A DNA stretch of 64,000 nt from Microdochium bolleyi (taxonomy: Eukaryota; Ascomycota; Sordariomycetes; Xylariales; Microdochiaceae): positions 3,601,524 through 3,665,523 of the forward strand of contig KQ964245.1 of the NCBI GenBank assembly GCA_001566295.1, written 5' to 3'. Of the stretch, positions 35,608-46,384 are shown piece after piece. Every line of letters begins with the position of its first letter. Within the stretch, counting starts at the first letter, position 1. The position numbers and the translations under genes were made by a program. The notes under the pieces were generated by a model. It ran no database searches, was not told the origin of the DNA, and was given only the letters and a program-made list of their open reading frames with translations.

Positions 35608-36557
35608 CTGTGGCCTTTCACCGGACGATGACGTGAAGTGATGGGCGTAGGAAAGGCTATGGCCAGGGACACCTGACGTCCGGCACTCAAAGGAAAGCGA
35701 TCCGGAGTTTCACGATTTTGCTTTGGGACATTCCGTTGCGGTGGTGAGCGAATCTGGAAGGTTGAAATCATTGGATGACGACACTTTGGTTTGGCGAAGT
35801 TCCGGTGGGTCCCATGTCTCGCAAGCCTGGAACAGCCAAGCCGGACCTCGAAGGCTTTGGTCGGGTCCCAGCACGGAGTATCTTGAAGGCACCTCAGGAT
35901 TGAGGCTCTATAAGGCCGCAGTATATGCCAGTTACATTTCAAGAGAAGGCTGCCAAACGATGCAACTACGGACAACCTGAGGTGCTGTATTGCAGGTCTC
36001 ACGGGGTCCATGACTCGGCCGATGTACCGAGTGCGGCGCCGACGCTTGTTCTGTTGCCGACTTTGGGACGTCTGAGAGCGCTTGCCGGACGACGGACAGT
36101 CTTGCACGGAAGAAGAGGTGTCCAGCTTGCCGTCGAGGACTACGCCTTGTCCAATAGTCACATTCCCACCGGCTGGTGTCACCACGGATGCCATGTACGC
36201 TGTCGAAGCCTGCAAGGGCGCTGGGCGCTGGGCGCTGGGCACGGTTGGGACCCGGGGCCCCGTTTTCGGCTGGCATGCATCGCGAATCGTCCGATCCTGG
36301 GCTCGGGAGGGGCCTCGGGACCAGCCCTGAGCCTTGACAGTTGACGTAGTGGGCATGGCATCCACGAAACTCGTTGTTTCAATTGCTTCCATTCTTGAGC
36401 CGTGCCGCTTCCAATCCTCCCTGTAGCACCGAGCATCGCGGGTTTCAACGCGCAATTGCTTGCACGACATCTCGTCCCTCACGCGGTGCCTTCGATGCGC
36501 CCGGTGTGCGAGAGCCTCGCAGTCTGACGAGACGCCGCTGCAGCCGCCGCCGCTGTC
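35608..36557. promoter_or_regulatory. divergent promoter region between sirtuin and MMT-type transporter
   Basis: About 950 bases between divergent starts. It should hold both promoters. A short GCTGGGCGC repeat occurs around 36,219-36,240. Long open frames on the minus strand here run into the sirtuin gene but carry no domain and I regard them as chance. Confidence 0.5.
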
Positions 36558-38237
36558 ATGCCCGCGCTCCCCATAGCCAGATCCTGCCGAGGCCGCGTGT
36601 CTCCAACGACAACCTCGACGTGGCCAAGGACGCTGCTGTCCTCTTCTACACCCATCCGCATACGCACCGCCGAGCCTCGTCACTATCACACAGCCTCGTC
36701 AGCCCCTTCGCAAGCGCGCCCTCGCTGCAGCCGCCCTGGCCCCTTGTCTCAAAGGCCAGATCGGCTCGCTGCGCATCCACTTAGAGATCGCTGCCGCCCC
36801 TTAACAGTCGGCTCCCGCCGCGTTCTCACCACAACCAGCACGTGCTCCCGCTCCCTCGACCGCCCCTCCACGCCGTCCTCCTTCTCGACCTCGTCCTCGC
36901 CAACCGAGCCTGCTCTCAATCCGACCGCCGTGCCAGAAAACTCACTGCCCGCGCGACGACCAATCCGCCGCTCGTTTCCCGCCATGGGGTCCCTCATCCA
37001 CGCCAGAGGCCATGGTGGCCACCACCACCACCATCACGACAACACATATCTCACCTCCACGAACAAGAACGACGCCGGCGTCCGCATCACGCGCATCGGG
37101 CTGTACTCGAACCTGGGCATGGCCATCGTCAAGGGCGCGGGTGGCGTCGCCTTCAACTCGCAGGCCATGGTCGCCGACGCCGTCCACAGCGTGACGGACC
37201 TGGCCTCGGACGTCCTCACACTCGCCACCATTTCCTGGAGCATCCGCCCGCCCACTGACAAGTTCCCGACCGGCTTCGGCAAGATCGAAAGTCTGGGCTC
37301 ACTAGGCGTGTCGGGCATGCTGCTGTTCGGCGGCCTGTGGATGGGCTACGGCAGTCTACTGTCGCTGTACGGTCATTTCTTCCTGGACCCGGCCGCGGCA
37401 GCTGAGATGATGTCCCACGTCCACACCCACAGCCACAGTCATAGTCCCAGCCACGGCGGCCACGGTCACGATGATGAGGGCCACGGACATGTAATACCAA
37501 GCTTACATGCTGCTTGGCTGGCGGCGGGCACAATTGCCATCAAAGAGTGGCTATACTATGCGAGTGAGTGTTCCCATGCACCCTGGCCTTGAAAGTCTCT
37601 AGTACTGACTCTCTTCTTTCTCCAACCAGCTATGAAAGTCGCCAAAGAGCGCAAGTCGTCCGTCCTCGCCTCGAACGCCGTCCACCACCGTGTCGACAGC
37701 TGGACCGGATTCATCACATTAGGAGCCATTCTTGTCGCCAACTTCATGGAGAGCGCAGCATGGGTCGACCCCGTTGGCGGCCTCCTCATCTCGATCATGA
37801 TTGTGAAAGCGGGTCTCGAGAACACCGTCATGGCACTATTCGAGCTGGCAGATCGGAGCATAGACGAAGATGTGCAGAAGAGCGTCTCGAAGCAAGCGAG
37901 GAAAGTACTCGCCAAGGTCGATGGCGGACACGAACTAGAGCTGAGGGAAGTCACGGGTGTCAAGTCGGGTCAGAACTACCTGATCGATCTCGAGGTCGCA
38001 ATGCCGGGCGCCTGGACGATTGCAGACACGCATGATATCGAGCAGGAGATTCGCACACTGGTCGGGGCCAAGGTCCGGGGAGCACGCAGGGTGCGTGTTC
38101 GGTTCGTCTCAAAGGACGCAGAAGTCGCAGCCAAGTTTGACGAGTTCATTCCTGGGAACATGAGCCCCAAGTCTTCCCCGGAGCCCGAGGACGAGCACGA
38201 TCATGATCATCACAACGGCCACAGCCATAAGCATTGA
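36558..38237 (+). CDS. cation diffusion facilitator, MMT1/MMT2-type mitochondrial metal transporter
   Basis: Two exons, 36558-37563 and 37630-38237 (intron 66 nt, GTGAGT donor), 537 aa. The first about 140 residues are Arg/Ser/Thr/Pro-rich with almost no acid, as in a long mitochondrial presequence; a shorter form could start at the Met at 36984. The transporter part shows the two CDF metal sites: H210-xxx-D214 in ADAVHSVTD and H354-xxx-D358 in NAVHHRVD, with surrounding transmembrane helices, then a C-terminal ferredoxin-like cytoplasmic domain (RKVLAKVDGGHELELREV). There are three His-rich patches: after residue 150, in the loop between helices (HVHTHSHSHSPSHGGHGH) and at the C-terminus. 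Relatives Mmt1/Mmt2 move iron across the mitochondrial membrane; zinc cannot be excluded given the His loops. Confidence 0.88.
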
Positions 38238-39294
38238 TCGTGCGAAGTGGCAGGGTCGAGGAGTGTTTATAGACAATTTGGACGGCCGAGCATAGAGCTT
38301 CGTGCCTGTCCGGGCAAAGCCAGGCCATGACATGCCTCTGCCTGCGCGGAGGCCTTAGCTGGTGTCAGAGACTTGCTATATACATAGATCACACTCTGTG
38401 TGTATATACACCGTGTACCTAATTTGCAAACGCTCCAAGTCGGACCTTCAACCCTGACGTTCAACGGGGCGTTTCGGCATTCAAAACGTCCGCTAAACGC
38501 TGGTGCGCTGCGAAGGCTCAGACTGAAAGAATCGCACCTCGCTTTAAAATTCGGTCGTGACAACGCCTTTAGGTCGTGGGGTTGGTGCAGGTAGCAGAGA
38601 ACGAAGCTGATGTAGAAAGCTCCCAGTCAGGCACATTTAGCTCCCTGAGCATTGTTGAAGCTAGCCTGTCGGCTTTAGGCTAAATTCTCCGTGCCTGGCT
38701 ACAGGGGTTCTCAGCATACGATGCGCCCATCCTCTGGTCCGACAGGATCACCAACCCATGAACCCGGGGCCAACAATCCAGGAACCATGCCGTAGCTTGA
38801 TGACATGTCGGTGATCTCAGAGCGTCAGGGAACTTGGAACTGCGTGCAGGTCAACCTCGAAAGTGACGTGCGGCTTTGGCAAATCGGGAAGGATGTCCGC
38901 CCTGCTGGAGGAGAATTGGGGAAAGGAGGGGGAGGGGAGGGGACCCCTCTTCCCCACCGTTGGGGACGTCAAATGGACGTAATGGGGGCGTGATTCGTGC
39001 GCCTATCAGTGGCGTGGTTTTGACGTCTGCCGGTGCTCCGGGGACGGGCCCGGGTGTAAAGGGTTGTCGGGGTCTTTTTACACGTGCCGCCGCCTGCTCT
39101 TTTTCCCGTTGCTGTCGGTTCCTGGACGAGAGTTGTTCTCTGTTCCATGTCCCAAGTCTTTCCCGTCTTGGGTGTTACTCGCAAAACCACACGACCAATT
39201 TGCCGTTATTGTTGTTGTCAGCGAGAGTGCCTGTCTTTGTCTTCAGATTCCCAACACCACACACGACCAAGTCGCAGGCCTTTAGACAGCCAAG
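38238..39294. other. intergenic region upstream of D-xylulose kinase gene
   Basis: About 1.06 kb between two genes on the same strand. It holds the 3' end of the transporter gene and the promoter and leader of the kinase gene. The part from about 38,930 is G- then C/T-rich, as expected for a fungal promoter and leader. A palindromic-looking TATACA/TATATACACCGTG stretch lies near 38,378-38,416. No gene was recognised. Confidence 0.5.
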
Positions 39295-41266
39295 ATGGCC
39301 TCCGGCCCGTTGTACCTGGGCTTCGACTTGTCGACTCAGCAGCTCAAAGGTGAGATCCAGCGTGGTCGCCGGCCTCCTTAGTTCACCCATCTCTTCTTGA
39401 GGGCGTAACCTTCAACCTCTTTCTACTTGCAGAGCTCCTCGGCTAATAAAGGGACTCACCCGCACCGCCACAGCCATCGTCGTAGCCTCCGACCTTACCG
39501 TCGTCTCCGAGGCCAAGGTCGACTTCGACGCCGACTTCGCCGCCAAGTACAACATCAAGAAGGGCGTCCTCACGGACGAGGCCGAGGGCGAGGTCTTCGC
39601 ACCTGTCGCACTCTGGCTTGAGTCCCTCGACCTGGTCCTCACCCGGCTGCGCGACACGGGCTGCCCCATCTCACAGATCAAGGGTGTCAGCGGCTCCGCG
39701 CAGCAGCACGGTAGTGTGTTCTGGAACGACACGGCCACGGCGGCGCTCAAGGCGCTCGATGGCGCGGGCGGCAAGAAGGGCTTGCTCGAGCAGCTCGAGA
39801 ACGTCTTTGCGCATCCCTTCGCGCCCAACTGGCAGGACCACAGCACGCAGGCCGAGTGCGACCTCTTTGACAAGCACCTTGGCGACAAGATCAAGCTGGC
39901 CGAGGCGACCGGCAGTTCTGCGCACCATGTAAGTGCTTGGTGCGGATGTTGGATGTTGTCTGACCGCCCTCTTTTATTCTCGTTGTTCCCAAAAGGTCAG
40001 GTTTAGGGAGGCTGACTGTTGTCACAACCTACGCAGAGATTCACAGGAACACAGATCATGAGGATGCGACGGAAGAGACCAGAGGTGTACAAGAACTCGG
40101 CGCGGATCTCCCTGGTGTCCTCGTTCCTCGCGTCCGTGCTCCTTGGCGACCTGGCGCCCCTCGAGATCAGCGACGTGACGGGCATGAACCTGTGGGACAT
40201 TACGAACGAGTGCTGGAGCGAGCCCCTGCTCGAGCTGACCGCGGGCAGCAAAGACGCAGTTCCCGACCTGCGCAAGAAGCTCGGCGAGGTGCCGCTCGAC
40301 GGCGAGAACGCCCTGGGTCGCATCAGCTCCTACTTTGTCGACAAGTTCGGGTTCAGCGCGAAGTGCCAGGTCGCGCCGTTCACGGGCGACAACCCGGCCA
40401 CAATCCTTGCCCTGCCGCTGCGGCCGGGCGACGCGATCGTGTCGCTCGGCACGTCGACGACGTTCCTCATGAACACGGCGACGTACAAGCCCGACCCATC
40501 ATACCATTTCATGAACCACCCGACGACAAAGGGCCACTACATGTTCATGCTGTGCTACAAGAACGGTGGGCTGGCACGCGAGAAGGTGCGGGACAAGCTG
40601 CCGGAGACGCCCATCGGCGGTGACCAGTGGGAAAACTTCAACAAGGCCGTCTTCGCCACCCCGCCCCTCGACGTTGCTAGTGGCAGCGATGACAGCAGCG
40701 AAAGCAAGGCCAAGCTGGGTCTCTACTTCCCGCTGCCCGAGATCGTGCCCAACGTCCGCGCCGGCACGTGGCGGTACGAGTGCAGCCCGGCCGACGGCTC
40801 CGGCCTGCAGACCGCGGCCGCCGACTGGACCGCCGAGGCCGATGCCCGTGTCATCGTCGAGTCGCAGGCGCTCTCCCTGCGCCTGCGCTCGCAGAGCCTG
40901 GTCGCCGCCCCGCCGGGCTCGCGGCTGCCCGCGCAGCCGCGCAGGGTGTACCTCGTCGGCGGCGGGTCGCTGAATCCGGCGATCGCGCGGGTCATGGGCG
41001 ACGTGTTGGGCGGCGCGGACGGCGTGTACAAGCTCGACGTGGGCGGCAACGCGTGCGCGCTGGGCGGCGCGTACAAGGCGCTCTGGACGCTCGAGAAGGG
41101 CCCCGGGGAGAGCTTCGACGAGCTGATCGGCAAGCGTTGGAAGGAGGAGGGCGCGATCCAGAAGGTTGATGACGGGTACCGCGAGGGCGTGTTTGAGAAG
41201 TATGGGAGGGTTCTGGGGGCGTTTGACGAGATGGAGAAGAGGGTGCTCAAGGACTTCAAGAACTAG
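39295..41266 (+). CDS. D-xylulose kinase (FGGY family)
   Basis: Three exons, 39295-39349, 39474-39928 and 40037-41266, giving 579 aa. The joins restore DLSTQQLKAIVVASDL and SSAHHRFTGTQIMRM, both typical of the family. The FGGY fold shows LGFDLSTQQLK for the phosphate-1 motif, GSAQQHG at 92-98, the TGDNPAT segment with the likely catalytic Asp at 288, GTSTTFLMN, and the ATP-site VYLVGGGSLNPAIARVMGDVLG and GGNACALGGAYKA. It phosphorylates D-xylulose with ATP to give D-xylulose 5-phosphate, the last step feeding xylose and arabinose catabolism into the pentose phosphate pathway, in the cytosol. In other fungi the orthologue (xkiA/XKS1) is induced by pentoses; the promoter here was not analysed for that. 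A short Ser/Asp-rich insertion sits near residue 385. The first intron (124 nt) is longer than most in this window. Confidence 0.94.
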
Positions 41267-42043
41267 AGATGTTCTCTAAAAGCCTATGATATAACAAAAG
41301 ATTGCCAACTGGGTCCTTGATTGAGCAGCTGGACATGCATGCGAGCGTTTCGAGTAATTACTGCGTTGTTCATTCTGGGTGAAGTTTTGACACTCTTTCT
41401 AACCCTGACGCCCGATCTTGCCGTTTGAACTGCTGCACTTTGGCAACGCGATCATCTGGCTTGCTACTTCATGCTTGAAAAGAAACCCTGGACGGCTCGT
41501 GGCACTATGACCTGGCGCATTGTCGAACACGGACTCGGAAGTGTTTCCAGGAGCGTAAGCGGGGCAGGGGTGCTCACAGCTCGGGTAGATCCCCGCGTAC
41601 CCCTGCTGCCGCCGTCCCGCAGAACAATCCTTACGTCACCAGGGCGGGATCTACCCCGTCCAGAAGCCCGGCCAGGCCAACCCCTCGAGCTGCAGGCACT
41701 GTTAGCCTCCTCGATATCTGTTCTTTGTTCCTGGCATTCACGTGCTAGCAGCGGGACAAGGCTATTGGGAGTGCCTTGACCAAGGTGCTAGCTAGCTTAG
41801 TGACGACCTTCACTTGGGTTTCGGGATCGCCAACAACACTCGTCCGCCATCCCTCTCGTTACCATCGGACGTTCTCTTTTGGGTCGTGGTTGTTGTCGTT
41901 GTCCGAGACCCAGATCGACACACGTCCCAGCATTCACCCTCAGAGCTCAAGGCAGGGAAAATATCCTACCAGCTGGCCACCTTTCTAGAGCGCCTTCGCC
42001 GACTCAACTCACCCGGGCGTAGCAAGACTCGCGAATCCACACA
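41267..42043. other. intergenic region
   Basis: About 780 bases between the kinase and the alpha/beta hydrolase, both on the plus strand. It is T-rich after the kinase stop and C/T-rich before the hydrolase start. No gene, RNA or repeat was recognised. Confidence 0.5.
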
Positions 42044-43692
42044 ATGTTCATGCTCGGCCCCGTCTCAGTGCTCGACTGCCTCGCATTCTGCGTCTTCCTG
42101 GCCATCCAGCTACCCCTGCAGGTCGGCCTGCTCGACACGCTTGGTGCGCTGATCCCATGCCTGCCGTTCCTCTGTAAGTCGGAGAAGCTTCCACGACATC
42201 AAGACTGGAATCTCATTGTTCGTCAATGTGTCCCCGCATCGAGGAATCGCACGATCCCGTCGTCTACATCCTAATTCGTGAACTTTCCATTCGCATTGTC
42301 AGAATATGTAAACATACGCTATCGTATTCCGTACCCTCATGCAGAACCAGACGCTGATTTCCCCCAACCCTCCCAGTGATCAAGCTCCCCCTCACATTCC
42401 TCCGCGACCGCTTCCTCGTCCCCATACACCAGCAGCCGGCCTTTGTCGCCGTCGCCACGCCCTTTGAGGACTTCGTCATCCGCTGCGTGCGCTTCGCGTT
42501 TTCCAACATCCCGCCCAGGATCGGTCGCGTCTTCTTCAGTAAGCCCGTGGCCCTGCCGTTCCTGTGGTTCCGCCTGCTCCGGCACGGGTACCTCAGGAGC
42601 CCCGTGCATTGGCAGGAGTATGAGGATGGGGATCTTGTATGTTTTTCCTTCCCAGGCAGAGAACGGTGTACGGGAGATGAGAACATACACTTTTACCTCG
42701 CGCTTGAGAAAAGGCGATACTGACAGTTGCGTCTTGGTTCAGAAACGGTTCAAAGGCCTCTGGATCATACAGGATCCCGCCAAGAGGCCAGACATCTGCA
42801 TCTTCTATGCTCACGGTTCGTCTGATTACCACTCGCTCTCACACACAAACACACACCAAAAAGTACTTTGGCTAAGACTACGGCTTTTCAACTCACAGGT
42901 GGCGGTTTCATGATGGGCTCGTCGTATTTCTACCTCGAGTTCCTGCTCACCTGGCTGAGCCTGCTGTCCGAGGCCGGGTACGCGAACCCGGCCATCTTCT
43001 CGCTCGAGTACACGCTCGTGCCCGACGCGTGCTTCCCGACGCAGCTGAACCAGTCCGCCGCCGCGTACGAGCACGTCGTGGACATGGTCGGCGGCGAGGC
43101 CTCGCGGGTCTGCGTCGCGGGCGACTCGGCAGGCGCGGGCATCATGCTGACCCTGCTGTTCCACCTCGCGCGGCCGGTCGCGAAACCGCCGCCGCTTCGG
43201 CGGGCCTCGTACGAGCCCGCGCGCGCGCTTGCGGCGCCGCCGGGCTACGCGGTGCTCATCTCGCCGTGGGTCACGATGGTGTCGCCGCTGCACCGGAACA
43301 CCGAGAGCGACTACCTCGAGGCCAGCCACCTGCACAGTTACGCACGGCAGTACGCCGGCGGCGGCGCGGGCTTCGTCGACGACCCGGTGGTATCGCCGGG
43401 GAGCTGCCGGGACGTGGCCTGGTGGCGGGAGGCGTTCCCGTCGCGGGGCGCCCACGTCACGTACGGCTCCGAGGAGATGCTGGCGGCGGGCATAGCCGAT
43501 CTCGTCGGGTTCCTGGAGGACAACGACTTCAAGGTCACCAGCCGGGCGGAGCCGGGCGAGGTGCACGCCTGGCCGGTGGCCAGCTTGTTCCTGTGCAACA
43601 CGATAGAGGACCGGACGAAGGGGCTGGCAGATATTGTGAGGAAAATCAAGGAGAATATGGCGCCGTCGGGTCGCAAGACCGCTCGCGGCTAA
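42044..43692 (+). CDS. membrane-anchored alpha/beta hydrolase (HSL-like esterase/lipase family)
   Basis: Four exons, 42044-42173, 42377-42636, 42743-42815 and 42899-43692, giving 418 aa. The last join restores the oxyanion-hole motif HGGGF (His154), split by an intron. The nucleophile is Ser231 in GDSAGAG, and the His is probably 377 in GEVHAW. The position that is usually Asp appears as GSEE, so the acid may be Glu. The N-terminus is hydrophobic for about 40 residues, fitting an ER-membrane anchor, as in fungal steryl-acetyl hydrolase (Say1-like) and related alpha/beta hydrolase-3 enzymes. It likely cleaves short acyl or acetyl esters, but the substrate is unknown. The first intron (203 nt) is long and should be confirmed with transcripts. 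The stretch before the catalytic His is Ala/Arg-rich with very high GC. Confidence 0.85.
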
Positions 43693-45175
43693 CAGGGAAA
43701 GGGTGTGGGAAGAACCAAGTGCCAAGTCAGATTAGATCAAGTTATGCCTTCATCGATCACCCCGAGGCTCCAGAAACCTTGACACAGTTTCTCAAAAGTG
43801 ACCGGCTTCTTCTAACGAGCGAGAGGTTTCATATGATCTCCGACAAAATAAAGCTCTTTGATTCTCATCATCATCCATGGTCGTCATCAGTGGCATCACC
43901 CGTTACGATTACAAGCCAGCCGTCGTCGGAACAGTCACGTGACCTACCTAGCGTAGCGTGTGACGCATCAGGAGGAAGGCTGCCTGCCCAAGAGCTGGCG
44001 CAAACGCGGCTACTTGTCCAGTCATTAGAAAATACTTGATACCAATACTTGATACCACACGTATGTGGACTGCTACCACGACAGCAGGATAATGAAGGGT
44101 GTCGGGATGTTCTTCGCCTGATGTGGCAAGGCAAGTTGAACGTTGTGAAGGACGATGCCCGACGAGTCGTGACGATGCTGAGAACACGTGGGGCGCCAGG
44201 AGGACGTGTCAGATTTGGATCATCAGGCGCCCGAGAAATCCACCATGGCCATGGCGCGGCGGGCGACGCGCCGCGTCGTTAGGAGCACGGCGGCGATCTG
44301 CATGCCGGAGGCTTAGGCGGCCACTGTTATCGCCAGGTCGGACAGACTGGCCCGAAATGAAGGTCAATTGCCATCTGAGCTCTGGAGCGGGACGACTGTG
44401 ACGGCGTGTCGACGAGGCTTGCAGAGAAAGTGTTGCGTGCTGTGCATGAGCAAGATGGAAAAGAAAGAAGTCCAAGCAAGCAGGCAACCTGCAAGGTGGG
44501 TACTGTAACGCTAATTGCGACACCCGGGCCCCACCCCAGAGTCAGTAAAGACATTCTTGTGGTGGCAGGGCGGATTCTGCAATTCCTGGCCAGGGTCTTC
44601 CCGCGCAAGCAGGCGGCTTGTCGAGGCCCAGCGCGCGTTGCGGATATAAAACCACTGGCTCGGCCCAGCCCAGCCCAAGCCCGCGCCCGCCAACCCGCGC
44701 CCGTGCTGCAAGACTGCCAGGCACGCACAGGCACACACACTGGCTGTGTCGAGTACATCCCGGAGGAAGCTCACTCTGCACTCTACGCCATCGTACCCAC
44801 GCCAGCCAGCGACATCGTCTCGCATCTGACAGCAGCCTTGTGCCGACTACAAGTCCAGCCACGGTGTCTGCCTGCAACAAACACAGACAGGCGGCCCACG
44901 CCACTTCTTCTTCTCCTTCTTTTTCCTCCTGTCCCCGCCAGCCTTGTTGCGACCACACCACAGCCGCCCCACTCCCAGGTCGCATCGGCTCCTCGACCGT
45001 GTATAAGTCGCCCAGCCCTGGGGCGTGCACTACGTGACATCCTCGGAATCTTTGTTGACGTGGGAGATCTCGAGCCGTTCAGATCAGCCATCTTTGTACT
45101 CCGTACCTGGCCAAGATAACCAGCCCACCCAGCAAGAGACTGCTGGTCTGGATCCGGCCCTCGTCGAGCGGCGCC
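43693..45175. other. intergenic region upstream of the NC2-alpha gene
   Basis: About 1.48 kb. It holds a perfect 13-base tandem duplication at 44031-44056, then from about 44,640 a long C/T-, CAC- and CAG-rich leader up to the start codon. The latter half probably contains the promoter and 5' untranslated region of the gene at 45176. No gene was recognised. Confidence 0.5.
44031..44056 (+). repeat. 13-base perfect tandem duplication
   Basis: AATACTTGATACC occurs twice in direct succession in intergenic DNA. Probably a replication-slippage duplication; no function is implied. Confidence 0.9.
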
Positions 45176-46384
45176 ATGGCTCCTGCGGATGGGTCCTACG
45201 CGCCCAGGTCGCCCGACCTCTCGTTCCTGTCCTCTGAACAGCCACCACCTCCACCACTCCCACCAAACATGCCGCAGCAGCCATACGGCCAGCATTCTCG
45301 AACTCCCTCGGCAGAGCACTCGATTCACCACCGCAGTGCACCGCCATATCCGCCCAGCGGACCGGGATACCACCACCACGGTGAGGCCCCCACGCATGGT
45401 TTCTCGGGCTCGCCCGCGTACTTGTACAGCAGCCTCCCTCCACAACCACCACAACCACCAGCCCATGCGCTGCCGCCCCACATGACCTCTCCCCCGCCAC
45501 CGCATCCAGCGTCAGGTTTGTCCCGGTACCAAGACCCGAGCACCTACAACCTCACTTCCGCCCTGCCTCCATTCTCGCCGCACCACCAGCCGGCGCCCTA
45601 CTACGGCGCCCACAACCCTCTCGCCCACGGCTCTCCAACCCCGCCTCACCACCAGCACCAATATAGCCCAGTGCCCCCAGCACAGCACATCGGCCATTCA
45701 CCGCCCCAGCAAGCATCGCACCAACCTGCTCATCTCCAGTCGCAGCAACCACCGCCGCCAGCCCACCCACATACCGCATTTCCCGACGCCAACCCGTACT
45801 CTCATCACGCGCCACCAGCCGAACCCCAGGCGTACTATCGACCAGAGTCTCAGGGCGCCTCAACGAGCAGCTACCAGGCGGCTCAGTTCTCCGATCCTGC
45901 CGCCGCAGACCACGGGCTTTCAGCTCTCCAACACAGCTCATTCACCGACATGCCGCCCAAGGCTGCGGCTCCGGCCAAGGAGCCCGAGATTATGTTCTCG
46001 CCCGTCAAGACCAAGTTCCCCACAGCACGCATCAAGCGCATAATGCAGGCGGACGAGGAAGTCGGCAAGGTCGCGCAACAGACGCCCATCGCCGTGGGCA
46101 AGGCGCTTGAGCTGTTCATGGTGCAGCTGGTTACCAAAAGCGCTGACGTAGCACGCGACAAAAACTCGAAGCGCATCACGGCCCAGATGCTGAAGCAGGT
46201 CATTGACTCCGGCCAGGAGTGGGATTTCCTGCAGGATATTGTGGCCAAGGTCACCGATGAGAAGGAGGGGGCCAAGGGCTCGGCCAAGGCCAAGGCCGAG
46301 AGCGAAACAGACGAAGAAATTGAACCTGCGGAACCCAAAAAGCGCGGCAGGGGCACGGGTCGGAAGAAGAAGAACGCCGACTGA
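45176..46384 (+). CDS. NC2-alpha/Bur6-type histone-fold subunit with long Pro/His/Gln-rich extension
   Basis: A single 402-aa frame. The ATG at 45176 has a strong CGCCATGG context. Residues 1-258 are low complexity, rich in Pro, His, Gln, Ser and Tyr, probably disordered. A second Met at 259 (MPPKAAAPAKEPEI) precedes the histone fold at about 281-357: FPTARIKRIMQADEEVGKV, TPIAVGKALELFMVQL, and NSKRITAQMLKQVI, followed by WDFLQDIVAKV and a basic/acidic tail ending GRGTGRKKK. This pattern is the CBF/NF-Y/archaeal-histone family, closest to NC2-alpha (Bur6, DRAP1), which pairs with NC2-beta to hold TBP on DNA and repress or tune RNA polymerase II initiation in the nucleus. A DNA polymerase epsilon or CHRAC histone-fold subunit is the main alternative. 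The long N-terminal extension is unusual compared with yeast Bur6 (about 140 aa). Confidence 0.85.
   Translation: MAPADGSYAPRSPDLSFLSSEQPPPPPLPPNMPQQPYGQHSRTPSAEHSIHHRSAPPYPPSGPGYHHHGEAPTHGFSGSPAYLYSSLPPQPPQPPAHALPPHMTSPPPPHPASGLSRYQDPSTYNLTSALPPFSPHHQPAPYYGAHNPLAHGSPTPPHHQHQYSPVPPAQHIGHSPPQQASHQPAHLQSQQPPPPAHPHTAFPDANPYSHHAPPAEPQAYYRPESQGASTSSYQAAQFSDPAAADHGLSALQHSSFTDMPPKAAAPAKEPEIMFSPVKTKFPTARIKRIMQADEEVGKVAQQTPIAVGKALELFMVQLVTKSADVARDKNSKRITAQMLKQVIDSGQEWDFLQDIVAKVTDEKEGAKGSAKAKAESETDEEIEPAEPKKRGRGTGRKKKNAD

Noticed and set aside
35370..36689. A 439-residue open frame on the minus strand
   Set aside because: It overlaps the sirtuin coding region on the same strand in a different frame and the divergent promoter; it has no domain, unbalanced Arg/Ser/Pro composition and no splice support.
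42376..42723. A separate small gene from the frame beginning at 42376
   Set aside because: It is exon 2 of the alpha/beta hydrolase gene read through into the following intron.
44406..45119. A 237-residue plus-strand frame upstream of the NC2-alpha gene
   Set aside because: It is a Pro/Ala/Thr-rich leader stretch with no domain; it ends before the NC2-alpha start and no intron joins them convincingly.
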